A DNA stretch of 64,000 nt from Actinosynnema sp. ALI-1.44 (GTDB lineage: Bacteria > Actinomycetota > Actinomycetes > Mycobacteriales > Pseudonocardiaceae): NCBI RefSeq assembly GCF_001984155.1, contig NZ_MTQO01000024.1:17842-81841 (forward strand), read 5' to 3'. Both the position numbers and the translations under genes were made by a program. Below the pieces are notes generated by a model. It searched no databases. It saw only the letters and a program-made list of their open reading frames with translations, and was not told the DNA's origin. The first letter of the stretch is position 1; every line of letters begins with the position of its first letter. This document shows, in pieces, positions 9,264 to 18,730 of the stretch.

Positions 9264-9863
9264 TCAGGAATCTCCGTCCTCGGCCGGTTGGGGCCTGGGA
9301 TGCAGGGCGATCAAGATCCGGTGATCACGGCCGCCGGGCGTGTTCTCGTCGTGGTACCGGCTGATCAGCGCGGCGACCGTGGTGGTCAGTTCCTCGGTGA
9401 AGGCGGCCCGGTCGGCGGGGTTCGCGAAGCGCACCTCCGCGTCCAGCCCGAAGGTCGCCAACGCCTTGCGGGCCTTGGTGGCGCCCGTGATCAACGCACC
9501 GACCTCACGCACCAGCCGGGCGCCCACCGCGATCAGCCAACCGGCCGACAGCCGGTCCGGCGAGCGCGCCGGGTCGGGCTGGACGGCGGCCAGGACAGCC
9601 GGGGAGATCACATAGGACCGCGCCGACGCCCGCATCAGGCGCTCGGTGACGTTGCCCTTCTTGCGCTCCTCGACCAACTCGATCAGGCCGTGCCGTTCCA
9701 GCTCCCGCAGGTGGTAGTTGACCTTCTGCCGGGCGAGTCCGACCCGCGCGGCCAGCATCGTGGCCGAACCGGGCTCGGCCAGTTCGGCGAGCAGCCTGGC
9801 CCGCATCGGGTCCATGCACACCTCGGCTACCGCCGGGTCCTCGATCACCGCCACGTCCACCAT
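9264..9863 (-). CDS. ArsR/HTH_20-family transcriptional regulator
   Basis: The ATG at 9863 gives a 199-residue protein. A winged helix-turn-helix occupies residues 20-90 (MDPMRARLLAELAEPGSATM, then LARQKVNYHLRELERHGLIE), and the C-terminal half is helical (LISRYHDEN, LIALHPRP). No ArsR metal-binding cysteine pair is visible, so the signal is probably not a metal. The gene ends one base before the SRPBCC start, an arrangement common where the regulator controls an AHSA1 partner. That partner is now broken. The upstream 9890-9930 stretch is AT-rich (TGTCAAGACAAAACTTTTTGTCG) and probably carries its promoter. Confidence 0.75.
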   Translation of the reverse strand: MVDVAVIEDPAVAEVCMDPMRARLLAELAEPGSATMLAARVGLARQKVNYHLRELERHGLIELVEERKKGNVTERLMRASARSYVISPAVLAAVQPDPARSPDRLSAGWLIAVGARLVREVGALITGATKARKALATFGLDAEVRFANPADRAAFTEELTTTVAALISRYHDENTPGGRDHRILIALHPRPQPAEDGDS

Positions 9864-10126
9864 GCGACAACCCTCGCACCGACAATCCAAACTGTCAAGA
9901 CAAAACTTTTTGTCGGTGAGGTCGTGCTGGGCGGACCAGCGGTCGGGAAGTGTGGTTCAGCGTTGCTGATCGCCGCCGATCCCTGGGCGGTTGTGGTGCG
10001 TGCGATTCGACGCACGGTGGGTCCCTCATGCGGGTAGACGTCGCGTTCCTCTCAGCGCTGTTGGGCCGTTCGGGTTACGTTCGAGACGAAAGGCCAGGTC
10101 AGCGACGACAGGCGAAGGCGGCGGTG

Positions 10127-12227
10127 ATGGCAGGCTCGGCACTCGGTCACGCTGAGGTCCCGCCCTGGATCGAGCCGATGCTGGCCAAGCCCGACCGGGG
10201 TCGGCTCCCCAGCGGGCCGGAATGGACCTACGAGTACAAGCTGGACGGCTATCGAGCGTGTATGCAGGTCGCCCCGGATGGGACCACCGTGCTCACCAGC
10301 CGCAACGGCATCATCTTCACCAACGAGTTCCCCTCGCTGTCCGGCGTGCTTGCCCCAGCCCTGGAGGGTCGATCCGCCGTGCTGGACGGCGAGATCGTGG
10401 TCTACAACGACGCGGGGCAGATCGATTTCGGCGCGTTGCAGGAGCGACGTGGCCGCTACCGCAGACACGCCAAGCTCACCCGCGGCGGCACGCCGTTTGA
10501 GGACGTCGACGTCCGCTTCCTCGCGTTCGACCTGCTGCGACTGGGCGACGAAAGCCTGCTGGACGCACCCTACGACGAGCGTCGGGCACAGTTGGAACGG
10601 TTGCCCATGCCCGATCCATACCGCGTCGCGGTAGTGCCCGCGTTCACCTTCGACGCGCTGGCGGCTGACCGGATCACTCCCGAGAAGCTGCTGGACCGGG
10701 TCACCCGCGCAGGCCACGAGGGGCTGATCGCCAAGCTGCGGACGTCAACCTATGTACCGGGGCAACGGCCGGACTCGTGGATGAAGCACCCGTTGACCCA
10801 GACCCAGGAGGTGATCGTGTGCGGCTGGCGGCCGGGCCAGAACCGGCTCGCCGGGACACTCGGCGGTCTACTCCTGGGAGCCCATCACCCGGACACCGGG
10901 GCACTCCAGTACATCGGGGATGTGGGCACGGGTTTCTCGGAGAGTTCCCGCAGAGACCTACAGGCGCGGCTGGAACCCCTCGAACGCCCAACTCATCCGT
11001 TCGCTGAGACACCGCCGCGTGACGACGTGCGCCGAGCACGGTGGGTGGAGCCCGTGTTGGTGGGCGAGGTCGTGTACCGGCAGTTCACCCGCGGCGCGGG
11101 ACGTCTCCGGCACACCGCGTGGCGTGGGTTGCGTGAGGACAAGGCGCCCCAGGGCGTCATCGCCCCCACCAGTCAGCTGGCGATGTCCACGCCACAACCC
11201 GCGGAGTCCTCCACGCCAACTGTGCGGTCACCGGGCAACAAGGTCGTGGTGCAAGCAGGGGCCCGGCGGCTTACCCTGTCCAATCTGGACAAGCTGATGT
11301 ACCCGGCGACCGGGTTTACCAAGAGCGCGGTCATTCGTTACTACACCCTGATCGCCCCAGCGCTGCTCCCGCACGTGGCGGGTAGGCCGATCACGACTAT
11401 CAGGTTCCCGGACGGTGTTGAGGGGCAGCGGTTTTTTCGAGAAGAACGCGCCACGCGGCGCACCCGACTGGCTACCCACCGCCCGCCTGCCCAGCAGTGG
11501 GTCACGCGGCAGTGGCGACGTGATCGAGTATCCGCTGTTCGACGAACTGGCCGCGCTGGTCTGGGCTGCGAACCTCGCCGCGCTGGAACTTCATGTACCA
11601 CAGTGGACGGTAGGCGCCAGTGGGCAACGGCGGATGCCTGACCGGCTCGTATTCGACCTCGACCCCGGGCCAGGCGCGACGGTTGTCGAGTGCGCCAGAG
11701 TCGCGGAGCGGCTCTACGAGACCCTCGTCTTGGATGGCCTGACTCCGGTGGCCAAGACCAGCGGTTCCAAGGGAATGCAGGTGTACGCCAGCGTGCGCAC
11801 CCGTACACCGGATCGCACGTCGACCTACGCGAAAGCCATCGCGCACCAGTTCGCCACTGAGACTCCGGACTTGGTCACCGCGAAGATGACCAAGGCCCTG
11901 CGCCCGGGGAAAGTGTTCATCGACTGGTCACAGAACAACCCAGCGAAGACAACTGTGGCACCGTACTCCCTGCGCGGCCGTGACCAGCCCACCGTGTCCA
12001 CTCCCGTCACCTGGGACGAAGTCCGTGCTTGTACCGAGCCGTCCGACCTGGTGTTCACCGCCGACCAGGTCATCGACCGGGTCACCGAGCTCGGCGACCT
12101 GTTCGCCACGCTCACACGACCCGCACACCCCTGCTTACCTGACGTTCCGCCACCTACGGCCGAATACCGAGCAAGGCCGCACCGGGTGCCGACGAGCAGG
12201 TACGGCGCGCTGGCGGTGATCGCCTGA
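10127..12227 (+). pseudogene. ligD: ATP-dependent DNA ligase D (ligase + polymerase domains) with one frameshift
   Basis: From ATG 10127 the protein has the ATP-ligase core (adenylation Lys38 in YEYKLDGYRA, VLDGEIVV, GHEGLIAKLR, SWMKHP). An OB-fold segment (IGDVGTGFSE) follows, and then the primase-polymerase domain (LTLSNLDKLMYPATGFTK). At 11432-11437 a run of six T shifts the frame: reading RFF-R-E-E instead of RFF-E-K-N. With five T the frame rejoins NAPRGAPDWLPT and continues through DRLVFDLDPGPG and SGSKGMQVY to the stop at 12227. The order is LIG-POL with no nuclease domain, and no Ku gene is adjacent. It may be a true pseudogene, a sequencing error, or slippage. Confidence 0.8.
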
Positions 12228-12261
12228 CTCTCGCGACAACCTGCTCACCTGGGATCGTGCG

Positions 12262-12580
12262 CTCGCTACGGCAGGTTCGAGACTCATCAGCACACCGAAC
12301 ACGCGCGGCAGCATCGCACGCAGCGCCTCAAGCGGCAGACGGCTGACCAACCTGCCCGCGCCCACCACCAGCCGGTAACACCAGCAGCCACACCCACACC
12401 GGGACGCCCTCGTGAACTCCCACCAACCACACGACGACAGCCACGACCGCTGCACGCTGGTGTGACAGCCGCCCGCCCCCACAGGCAATGGCGGTGAGGC
12501 TGGCGGCGGTCCCGCCACCAGCCTCACCAGCAACCACCAGCCGTCGGTCAAGTAGACAATGACGCCACACCTTCGCCACC
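12262..12580 (-). pseudogene. Remnant of an EamA-type transporter
   Basis: A short minus-strand stretch reads LPLEALRAMLPRVFGVLMS and then LEPAVAS. This matches the conserved late segment of EamA/RhtA transporters (LALRRLPxRVFGVLMSLEPAVAAL). Hydrophobic sequence lies upstream in a neighbouring frame (VVAVVVWLVGV, VWVWLLVLPAG). No continuous reading frame is left, so it is degraded. The call rests on one motif. Confidence 0.4.
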
Positions 12581-12942
12581 ACAACCGGCGCCGGCACCGC
12601 CCGGACAGGTATGCCCCAAGCTTGCGGAGGGACGTATCGCTGACCTGCGGTTCGCAGGGTAGGTCTGGACAGGGGACGGTGAAGTTGTCCGGATCTACCT
12701 TGCGGATTCAGCAGCCGGTAGTTGGACGCCACCGTGGTGACAGGAGGTGAGGACGAGCTGTCGCCGCATCCGCATGGCGTCCTCATCCCCTCGTTCCGGG
12801 CCAATTCCGAGGGCCTTGGTGTCATCTGATCTGGTGGTCATTGGTGCGGTCCGTCGCTTATTGCAGATGGGTGGGCATCCGCTACAGAACCGGAACACCC
12901 ACCAACCAGCCGGCTCGCATCGGGCCGGTAAGGAGGTCGACA

Positions 12943-13197
12943 ATGATGCGTTGCCCTAGGAACGCCGCCGCCGTTACTGCGGTCATGGTCGGTGCCGCCG
13001 CGCCCGCTGCAGGGGCGGACCAGCCGCGAGCCGTGGCCGGGGCCATCGACACCACGTGCTGTTCGCCACCTTCGACAGGGACCTGGCCACCGAACTACGG
13101 GTGGCCGGATGCGTCAGCGGACCCGACTGGGGTGGCGAATTCACCATCAGCGCCGAGATGTTGCGCCTCGGCGAGACCGTCGTGGGCGATTGTGTGA
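12943..13197 (+). CDS. Possible signal-peptide-bearing fragment
   Basis: The ATG at 12943 follows AAGGAGG at close spacing. It starts MMRCPRNAAAVTAVMVGAAA, which resembles a short export signal ending AAGA. The rest is low-complexity and unlike any family I know. A neighbouring frame from 13056 (LFATFDRDLATELRVAG) looks more protein-like and may be the original continuation after a frameshift. Treat it as a decayed gene start rather than a confident gene. Confidence 0.2.
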   Translation: MMRCPRNAAAVTAVMVGAAAPAAGADQPRAVAGAIDTTCCSPPSTGTWPPNYGWPDASADPTGVANSPSAPRCCASARPSWAIV

Positions 13198-13279
13198 CGG
13201 TGGATCTGCCCGACCCGCCCGCTGAGGGCGGGCGCCCTGGGCACACCGGCGAGGCGTTCGACCAGTCCGACGTCGACCG

Positions 13280-13570
13280 GGGCAAAGGAACATCGCTTCC
13301 GACGGAAGCATCAGAGATGCCAGGGCGGGGAGCACATCGGTGATCTGCCCAGCCAGTCCTGCCCCGAGGATCCCGCTCACCACCAGCCGCAGCAGTTCGC
13401 CGACGAAGTAGCCCCACGGGCCCGCGGCTGTGCTGTTGGCCGTCGCACCAGCCTCGGCATCGATCTCCCCACGGCCATTTCCGGTGCTTGCGCAGCACAG
13501 CGGCGAACTCCAGACCTTCGACCACGAAGTTCCCCGCAACAGCCCACAGGGCTGCGTGCCACCACACCAT
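13280..13570 (-). pseudogene. Frameshifted small membrane protein
   Basis: From ATG 13570 the frame reads MVWWHAALWAVAGNFVVEG, then LEFAAVLRKHRKWPWG. Near 13465-13475 it shifts by one base and continues as EIDAEAGATANS, then GPWGYFVGELLRLVVSGILG and AGLAGQITDVLPALASL. The joined product resembles small actinobacterial proteins of two to three helices that share a WWHAALWG...VVEG start. I do not know their function. A single-base change would restore the frame. Confidence 0.5.
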
Positions 13571-13716
13571 CCCTAATCGGAATCGTCCGCCAAACACCGA
13601 ACGAGCGGGTGAAGCGCGGCAGCGCATACATTCGTCGCTGGGGACCTCTCCCTTCCAGCCTCTGCTAGACCATGGACGCAGTCGGTCGCTATCTCTACTC
13701 GAAAGTGAGAGGGATC

Positions 13717-14286
13717 ATGACATTGAACGCGGGGTTCATCAAAAAGATCAGAGTACTGATGCTTGCTACGGTCAGCGCCGCATTGTTGCTTGTCTCCACG
13801 GTCACCGCAACCGGGCAAACAGGGGCACACGCGGTAGAAGGCAGCGAGATGGTGCGGGTCAGCTCGCCCGGAATCGCGGCTGTCTATCAGGTCGTCAACC
13901 GGCACAGCGGAAAATGCCTGGAAATCCTAGGTTGGTCCACTACGGAGAGCGGTAAGGCTGGACAGTGGGACTGCCATGGCGGGAACAATCAGCGATGGGA
14001 ATTCATACGCTACGGCAGCACGTACCGGCTGCAGAATGTTCACAGTAAACTATGCCTCTACGCGTGGAGCAAGAATAACGGCACGATAGCCGGGCAGCTT
14101 CGTTGTGACCACCCCGAGTACGAATACACCACCCGCTGGACGACCAGCGGCAGTTCGAGCAACAAGACCTGGCGCTTCAAGTCTGTCTACGGGCTGTGCC
14201 TGGAAACCCTCGGCTGGTCGACCGCGAACGGTGCCCATGTAGGCACGTGGAGCTGCACCAACGGCTACAACCAGTACTGGTCCTGA
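13717..14286 (+). CDS. Secreted ricin-type beta-trefoil lectin
   Basis: The ATG at 13717 is preceded by GAGAGGG. The ~30-residue export signal contains IRVLMLATVSAALLLVSTVT. The mature part (~150 residues) is one RICIN/CBM13-like beta-trefoil. Repeated Q-x-W type units are visible: GKCLEILGWSTTESGKAGQW, then NNQRWEF, KLCLYAWSKNNG, and LCLETLGWSTANGAHVGTW ending YNQYWS. Four cysteines are spaced as expected for disulfides. It probably binds a carbohydrate outside the cell. It stands alone, with decayed genes on the left and a small membrane-protein gene on the right. Confidence 0.8.
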   Translation: MTLNAGFIKKIRVLMLATVSAALLLVSTVTATGQTGAHAVEGSEMVRVSSPGIAAVYQVVNRHSGKCLEILGWSTTESGKAGQWDCHGGNNQRWEFIRYGSTYRLQNVHSKLCLYAWSKNNGTIAGQLRCDHPEYEYTTRWTTSGSSSNKTWRFKSVYGLCLETLGWSTANGAHVGTWSCTNGYNQYWS

Positions 14287-14561
14287 TACCCCGGCTATGG
14301 CGTGGAGTATCGCCATCATCAGCGGCGGGAACAAAGGCTGGCCGGGGACTGGCTCGCCGGCACCTCTGTCCGCACATCCGCCCACACTGATCAGACTCGC
14401 TCACATCGGTGGAACACACCAAGGTCCGAGTCATGCGCTGACGGGGCGGAGGGGTGCCTCAAGTGCCGAGTGCCCGTAATCGGGCCGCCGCTCGGCGTCG
14501 TCGGGAACCACGCGGCGAAGCGGGTCGTTGAACCTGGGCTGTTGGTCCGATTCCGCTGAAT
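14287..14561. other. Intergenic stretch with no gene seen
   Basis: No frame here has a plausible start with a ribosome site or a recognisable domain. I see no strong hairpin directly after the lectin stop. It probably holds the promoter of the following small membrane-protein gene. Confidence 0.4.
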
Positions 14562-14969
14562 GTGTGGAGGAAAGCCATCACCGCCGAGCCGTACGTTCCG
14601 AACCTGAAGGCGCTGCGCGAAAAGATCGACCAGGACACCAAACTGTTGGGCTCGCTCGACCCGGACTCCGACGTCTATCGGCGCCTGCAAGCCCGCATCA
14701 CCGACCAGACCACCCAACTGCTCAACTACGAGGACACGCTCGACCGGCGACGCAAGCAGCTGGCTGCCGAAGAAGCGATCAGGGCGATGCCGCGCCCGCC
14801 GTCGCCGGCAGGTGAGGCTGCTGGCGCGGGCATGCTCTTCACCATTCCTGGCCTGCTCGTTGGCTATTTCGGCTGGGGCACGTGGTGGTTGGTCCTGGCT
14901 GGCGTCCTGCTCCTGTTCGGTGTGCCGAACCTCATCGAGGGCATCAAGCTCGCCGTCAAGAACATCTGA
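14562..14969 (+). CDS. Small protein with coiled coil and two C-terminal membrane helices
   Basis: From GTG 14562 the product is 135 residues. The first ~75 are charged and helical (NLKALREKIDQDTKLLGSLD, RLQARITDQTTQLLNYED), and two hydrophobic segments follow (MLFTIPGLLVGYFGWGTWW and LVLAGVLLLFGVPNLIEG). GGAGGA at 14565-14570 sits inside the first codons, so the real start could be slightly later. I do not recognise the family. A strong inverted repeat follows directly. Confidence 0.5.
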   Translation: MWRKAITAEPYVPNLKALREKIDQDTKLLGSLDPDSDVYRRLQARITDQTTQLLNYEDTLDRRRKQLAAEEAIRAMPRPPSPAGEAAGAGMLFTIPGLLVGYFGWGTWWLVLAGVLLLFGVPNLIEGIKLAVKNI

Positions 14970-14981
14970 CCCGACTCCCAC

Positions 14982-15028
14982 ACGTGAGGAGGGCTCGCCG
15001 CGTCATCCGCGGCAGGCCCTCCTCACGT
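14982..15028 (+). terminator. Perfect 13-bp inverted repeat
   Basis: ACGTGAGGAGGGC at 14982-14994 pairs perfectly with GCCCTCCTCACGT at 15016-15028. It is GC-rich and begins 12 bp after the stop of the small membrane-protein gene, with no long T run. It fits an actinobacterial hairpin terminator. Confidence 0.7.
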
Positions 15029-15328
15029 TGTCGAGTGGGGCCGGTGCCACATGAGTCACGTGGTCAGGTGAAAAGTTTGGCCAGCAGTTCAGCTGCGGCC
15101 TTCGGGCCGAACTCCAGGGCGAACTGGCGGACGCTGGTGAGCAGATTGGCGAGGGCACTCTTCGCGCCGCCCGGGAGCGCGATGATCCCTCGCTGTTGGG
15201 TCCTTGGTCGTCGTGCGCACGTGAGTTCCGAAGTTCCTCGTGAACGCGAAAGTCCCGATCCGCCCTGGTCCTGGGCGGGCAAGATGATGGCCGATGCAGA
15301 CCTTGAATCAGCTCAGCCTGCCCCTCGA

Positions 15329-15988
15329 CTACCTCGCGCGACTGCGGGGCCTACTCCTGATCCGCCTCCCAATTTGAGGTGCGCCTTTCATTTCGGCTGT
15401 AAGAAGTTGCCGTGCCGATTCGGCATAGCGTATTGCGGTTTTGGGTGCGAGGCCGAAGACAACGGCGAGATGGAGAGGGTCGGGGCCGTGAGTAAGGGCT
15501 TCTTCGAGCTGCCGGTCTCGGCGCAGCCGTTCGAGGGTGGCGATTTGGCCGTGGAATGCCGTGGCGATCCAGGGGCGGCTGGTCGGGGCTGTTGTCAGTG
15601 CTGTCTTGCGGTTGATGATCACGTGGGGGTTGGCGGTGGCTGGCCACTGGACGCGTCGGTAGTTCAACCACTCGACCAGGGTTTGGTAGGTGAGTTCGTC
15701 GAGCGGGCGGGTCCGGCCGGCGATAGTCAGACGACGGTCGCCAAGGTCGAGGTCGGTCAAGCGCAGGGCACGGATGGCGCTTACGCGTGCGGCGTGCACG
15801 GCGGCAAGGGCGAGAATCAGTCGGTCGGCGGGACGGGTGGCGGCGGTGATCGATCGCTGGATGTCGCTTGTGGCGAGCGGTTGGTTCACCTTGCGTGTCT
15901 CTTCGTAGCCGCGGATGCGGCTGGTGGGGTTTCTGAATATCGCGCCGTGCTTCTTGCAGAAGCTGAACAGCGAGCGTAGGGCGGTCAA
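15329..15988 (-). pseudogene. 5'-truncated tyrosine recombinase
   Basis: The frame reads LTALRSLFSFCKKHGAIFRN, then the catalytic-core start (LILALAAVHAARVSAIRALR, first catalytic Arg) and LTDLDLGDRRLTIAGR. It ends GLAPKTAIRYAESARQLL. The N-terminal SAM-like domain is absent: the frame begins next to 15990, exactly where a GGDEF gene begins on the other strand. It resembles recombinases of actinobacterial transposon or plasmid systems. The later HxxR and Tyr motifs are not clear, so it is probably inactive. Confidence 0.55.
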
Positions 15989-15989
15989 G

Positions 15990-16740
15990 GCTTCTCAGCT
16001 GTTCGAGAACTTCAGCGAGCACTGGCTTGAGGCCGGAGCGTTCGGCTTGGGCCTGGTTGCCGCCACCCTGGTGGTCCGCGACTCTGTGGTTCTCGCCGGA
16101 GTAGTGGTCGCATTGGTGGCGATGCATCGCGGCGTTCTTCTTGCCCAGTTCCGGCGGGCCGCCCGCACCGACGCGAAGACCGGCCTGTACTCCCCGGAGT
16201 GATGGCACCAGATGGCCCAACAAGCACTGGAACGCGCAGAGGTTCGAGGGACGGGCATGGCAGTCCTCATGCTCGACCTCGATCACTTTAAGGTCATCAA
16301 CGATACCTACGGTCACATCGTCGGTGATCACGTGCTCCGGGCAGTGGCACAGGAACTCGCTGCCGAGACCCGCGACTACGACACCGCCGGCAGGTTCGGC
16401 GGCGAGGAGTTCATCGTCCTGCTGCCCGAGGTCGACGCGGAGAACGTCCGGGGTCTCCGAGCGTATCCGTCGCCGCATCCATGGCTTGATCATCCCCGCG
16501 ACGACGGAGGACGACGAGACGGTCACGATCAACGACCTGACAGTTTCCATCGGCGCCGCCATGTACCCCAGCGCGGGGATCAGCACCCTTGAAGAACTCC
16601 ACCAGGCCGCCGACTCGGCTCTCTACAAGGCCAAGAACAACGGCCGGGACCAGGTACACCTGGCGACCAGCCGGATCCCGCGCAGCCGGGGCCGACCGAA
16701 CCTGCCTAGACCACCGACTGCCGGCCGACATGGGAAGTAA
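15990..16740 (+). pseudogene. Truncated and broken diguanylate cyclase (GGDEF)
   Basis: A hydrophobic segment (EAGAFGLGLVAATLVVRDSV, LAGVVVALVAMH) leads to RTDAKTGLYSPE and then an in-frame TGA near 16200. The same frame continues WHQMAQQALERAEVRGTG, MLDLDHFKVINDTYGH and the signature RFGGEEFIVLLPE near 16400. After 16450 the coding sense moves to another frame (ERIRRRIHGLIIPA, LTVSIGAAMYP, YKAKNNGRDQV). The gene therefore has a 5' truncation, a nonsense codon and a frameshift. Intact, it would have been a membrane-anchored c-di-GMP synthase. Confidence 0.75.
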
Positions 16741-16854
16741 GCGGCGCTCGGCAGTGAGCCGCCGAGCCGTGACCACGCAACCGCACACCCACGCCCTACT
16801 CCGCGAGGCCGCGGTGGGAGCCGGGCAATATCGACGATCGAGACACCTCCTGTA

Positions 16855-17076
16855 TCAAGAGCTCGGGTCCTTGGACGAGGCGCTGAGGCCAGCCTTGAGG
16901 TCGTCGAACTCCTCGTCCGTGAAGAAGAGCCGAGGACCATTGGGGCCAGCCTTGCTGTCCAAGATCGCAGCCCAACCGTCACGCTGCGCAACCTTCACAC
17001 AGTTGTTGCCGTTCTCGCCGCTGAAGCTGGACTTGCGGAACTCGTGAGGGGCGAAGTCCGGTGGGGTGTTGGCCAT
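16855..17076 (-). CDS. DUF397 protein
   Basis: This 73-residue protein has the DUF397 pattern: FRKSSFSGENGNNCVKVAQR near 13-32, then AAILDSKAGPNGPRLFFTDE and a C-terminal helix. DUF397 genes commonly follow an XRE/DUF5753 regulator in actinomycetes, as here (17114-17974), and are thought to be their small partner. Related pairs (WhiJ-like, BldB-related) influence development and antibiotic production. The intergenic gap is about 37 bp. Confidence 0.85.
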   Translation of the reverse strand: MANTPPDFAPHEFRKSSFSGENGNNCVKVAQRDGWAAILDSKAGPNGPRLFFTDEEFDDLKAGLSASSKDPSS

Positions 17077-17113
17077 CGAGGCCCTCCTTGACTGAAAAGC
17101 CGGTGGTGGTGCT

Positions 17114-17974
17114 TCAGTTGTACTCGTTGGCCACCTGACGCAGGAACTTCCGGGTCGCCTCGAAGCTCAGGGCGGCGCCTGTGAGGCGAGACCACGCCCT
17201 GTCGTGAGCAGCCACAGCCGCCTTGTCGTCGAGGTAGCGCAGCTCGCCCTCGTTCTCGGTGTAGGCAAACTCCAGCGGGCCGGCGACTCCCGGCGACGGG
17301 ATCCGCAGCAGAACGAAGCGGTTGCCGATCGAGGCGCTCTGCACGCGAGTCTTGAACGGGAGCAGCTGAAGGCGCACGTTAGGCAGCTTCGACATCTCGA
17401 TCATGTAGTCGACCTGTTCGCGCATGACCTCCGGCGGTCCGTACTCCCGGCGGACCGAGGACTCCGAAATGACGAACGCCACCTCGGGCGGGGCGGACTT
17501 CTTGTAGATCGCTTGCCGCGCCAGTCGCGCTTGAACGCGAGCGTCCAGGTCCGTGCCAGCGTGAGCGTGCTTGTAGAGCGCGCGGATGAACGCCTCGCAC
17601 TGCAGCAGGCCCGGAGGCACCTCGCACTCGACGGTGCGGATGAGATCGCAGTGCTCCTCCAGGTCCACCATCGTTCGGAACTGCTCGCTGTAGTGGCTGC
17701 GGATGCCGGTCCACTTGCCGCGCTGGTGGTTGTTCCGGCGCAGTTCCAGCAGCACGTCCTTGTGCCACTGTTCAGTCACGCCGAGGCCATCGAGCAACAG
17801 GAGCAGGTCGCCAGGGGTGATGCTGGCTTGCCCTGCTTCCAGGGCGGCGATCTTGCTCTGGCCCTTCTCGATCAGCGCTGCCGCTTCCTCCTGTGACTTG
17901 CCTGCGAGCTCGCGCAGGTGCTCGATCTCCTTGCCGAGCAGGAGCTTCTTCGCGGTCGGCGTGACCTTGGCCAT
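17114..17974 (-). CDS. XRE-family regulator with DUF5753
   Basis: I choose ATG 17974 because GGGAAGGG lies upstream. The 286-residue protein has an N-terminal Cro/C1 helix-turn-helix (LRELAGKSQEEAAALIEKGQ, then SKIAALEAGQASIT). A DUF5753 ligand-like domain follows (EVPPGLLQCEAFIRALY, VISESSVRREYGPPEVMREQ, then LPNVRLQLLPF). It is the classical partner of the DUF397 gene that follows on the same strand. Upstream, 18050-18120 contains TCCGATTATCGGA-like palindromes that could be its own operator. Confidence 0.85.
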   Translation of the reverse strand: MAKVTPTAKKLLLGKEIEHLRELAGKSQEEAAALIEKGQSKIAALEAGQASITPGDLLLLLDGLGVTEQWHKDVLLELRRNNHQRGKWTGIRSHYSEQFRTMVDLEEHCDLIRTVECEVPPGLLQCEAFIRALYKHAHAGTDLDARVQARLARQAIYKKSAPPEVAFVISESSVRREYGPPEVMREQVDYMIEMSKLPNVRLQLLPFKTRVQSASIGNRFVLLRIPSPGVAGPLEFAYTENEGELRYLDDKAAVAAHDRAWSRLTGAALSFEATRKFLRQVANEYN

Positions 17975-18059
17975 GCGGTGCCCTTCCCGAGCGGACGGTG
18001 AGCTCGTTCCATCCTCGCTGGTCACACAGCGTACTCAAGCGGAACCACCCATTCGGGTG

Positions 18060-18120
18060 CATATCTAAATTCCGATTATCGGAGTAGCGTCGGGAGTCAG
18101 TCCGATAATCTGACTTTAGA
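18060..18120. promoter_or_regulatory. Palindromic repeats in front of the XRE/DUF5753 gene
   Basis: Two related motifs lie about 30 bp apart between the divergent genes: TCCGATTATCGGAG near 18071 (near-perfect palindrome TCCGAT/ATCGGA) and TCCGATAATCTGAC near 18099. An XRE regulator commonly binds such sites to repress itself. The assignment is inferred from position. Confidence 0.45.
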
Positions 18121-18171
18121 TGACTGGACACGGTACACCGTCCATCGACCGCCACGAAGGAAGGGGGCCGC

Positions 18172-18555
18172 ATGCCGCAGTGGCTGATCTACGTGCTCGT
18201 AGCGGCGCTAACCCTCGTGGTGGTCCTCGCTGGTCTGGGCTGGCTGGCGTGGGCCACTTGCAAGTGGCTCGACAGCCGGCGTGACCGGCGGTGTCAAGCC
18301 GCACGCGCCACGGTGTTGGCGCGTATCGCGGCCGGGCACATCAACGAGCCCCTCGGCGGGGAGGCTGCTTCCCCCGACAGCGGCCTCCCCGCCGAGGTTC
18401 CACAGCGCCGACGAGCGCCCCGGCGGTCGTCCACACCTGTTCGTCGGCCTTCAACCGATGTGCCAACTGGACGTCACGCCCGCGTTGTCCACTCCGCGAA
18501 TGGAGGTGCTCCTGTTCGATCACGACGGACTGCATCTGTCAGTCCCGGTTCCTGA
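18172..18555 (+). CDS. Small single-pass membrane protein
   Basis: The ATG at 18172 follows GGAAGGGGG. One membrane helix at the N-terminus (WLIYVLVAALTLVVVLAGLG) is followed by a basic cytoplasmic stretch and a Pro/Arg-rich tail. I recognise no domain. The C-terminal half is low-complexity and may not be the original sequence. It is divergent from the XRE gene across the palindromic region. Confidence 0.45.
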   Translation: MPQWLIYVLVAALTLVVVLAGLGWLAWATCKWLDSRRDRRCQAARATVLARIAAGHINEPLGGEAASPDSGLPAEVPQRRRAPRRSSTPVRRPSTDVPTGRHARVVHSANGGAPVRSRRTASVSPGS

Positions 18556-18730
18556 ACCTCAGATCGAGTGTTCCGCACCCCACATGCATCAACCGGCCGC
18601 AGTCTGATCCTCGGGCTTCTACCGATCGGGCCCCGGAAATCCTGTCGCGCGGCCGTAAAGAGGCCATCGCGGCCTTGCGTGCGTGGTATGCGCTGACACT
18701 CCAACGTGTCCACAAAGGAGAGGATCAGCA

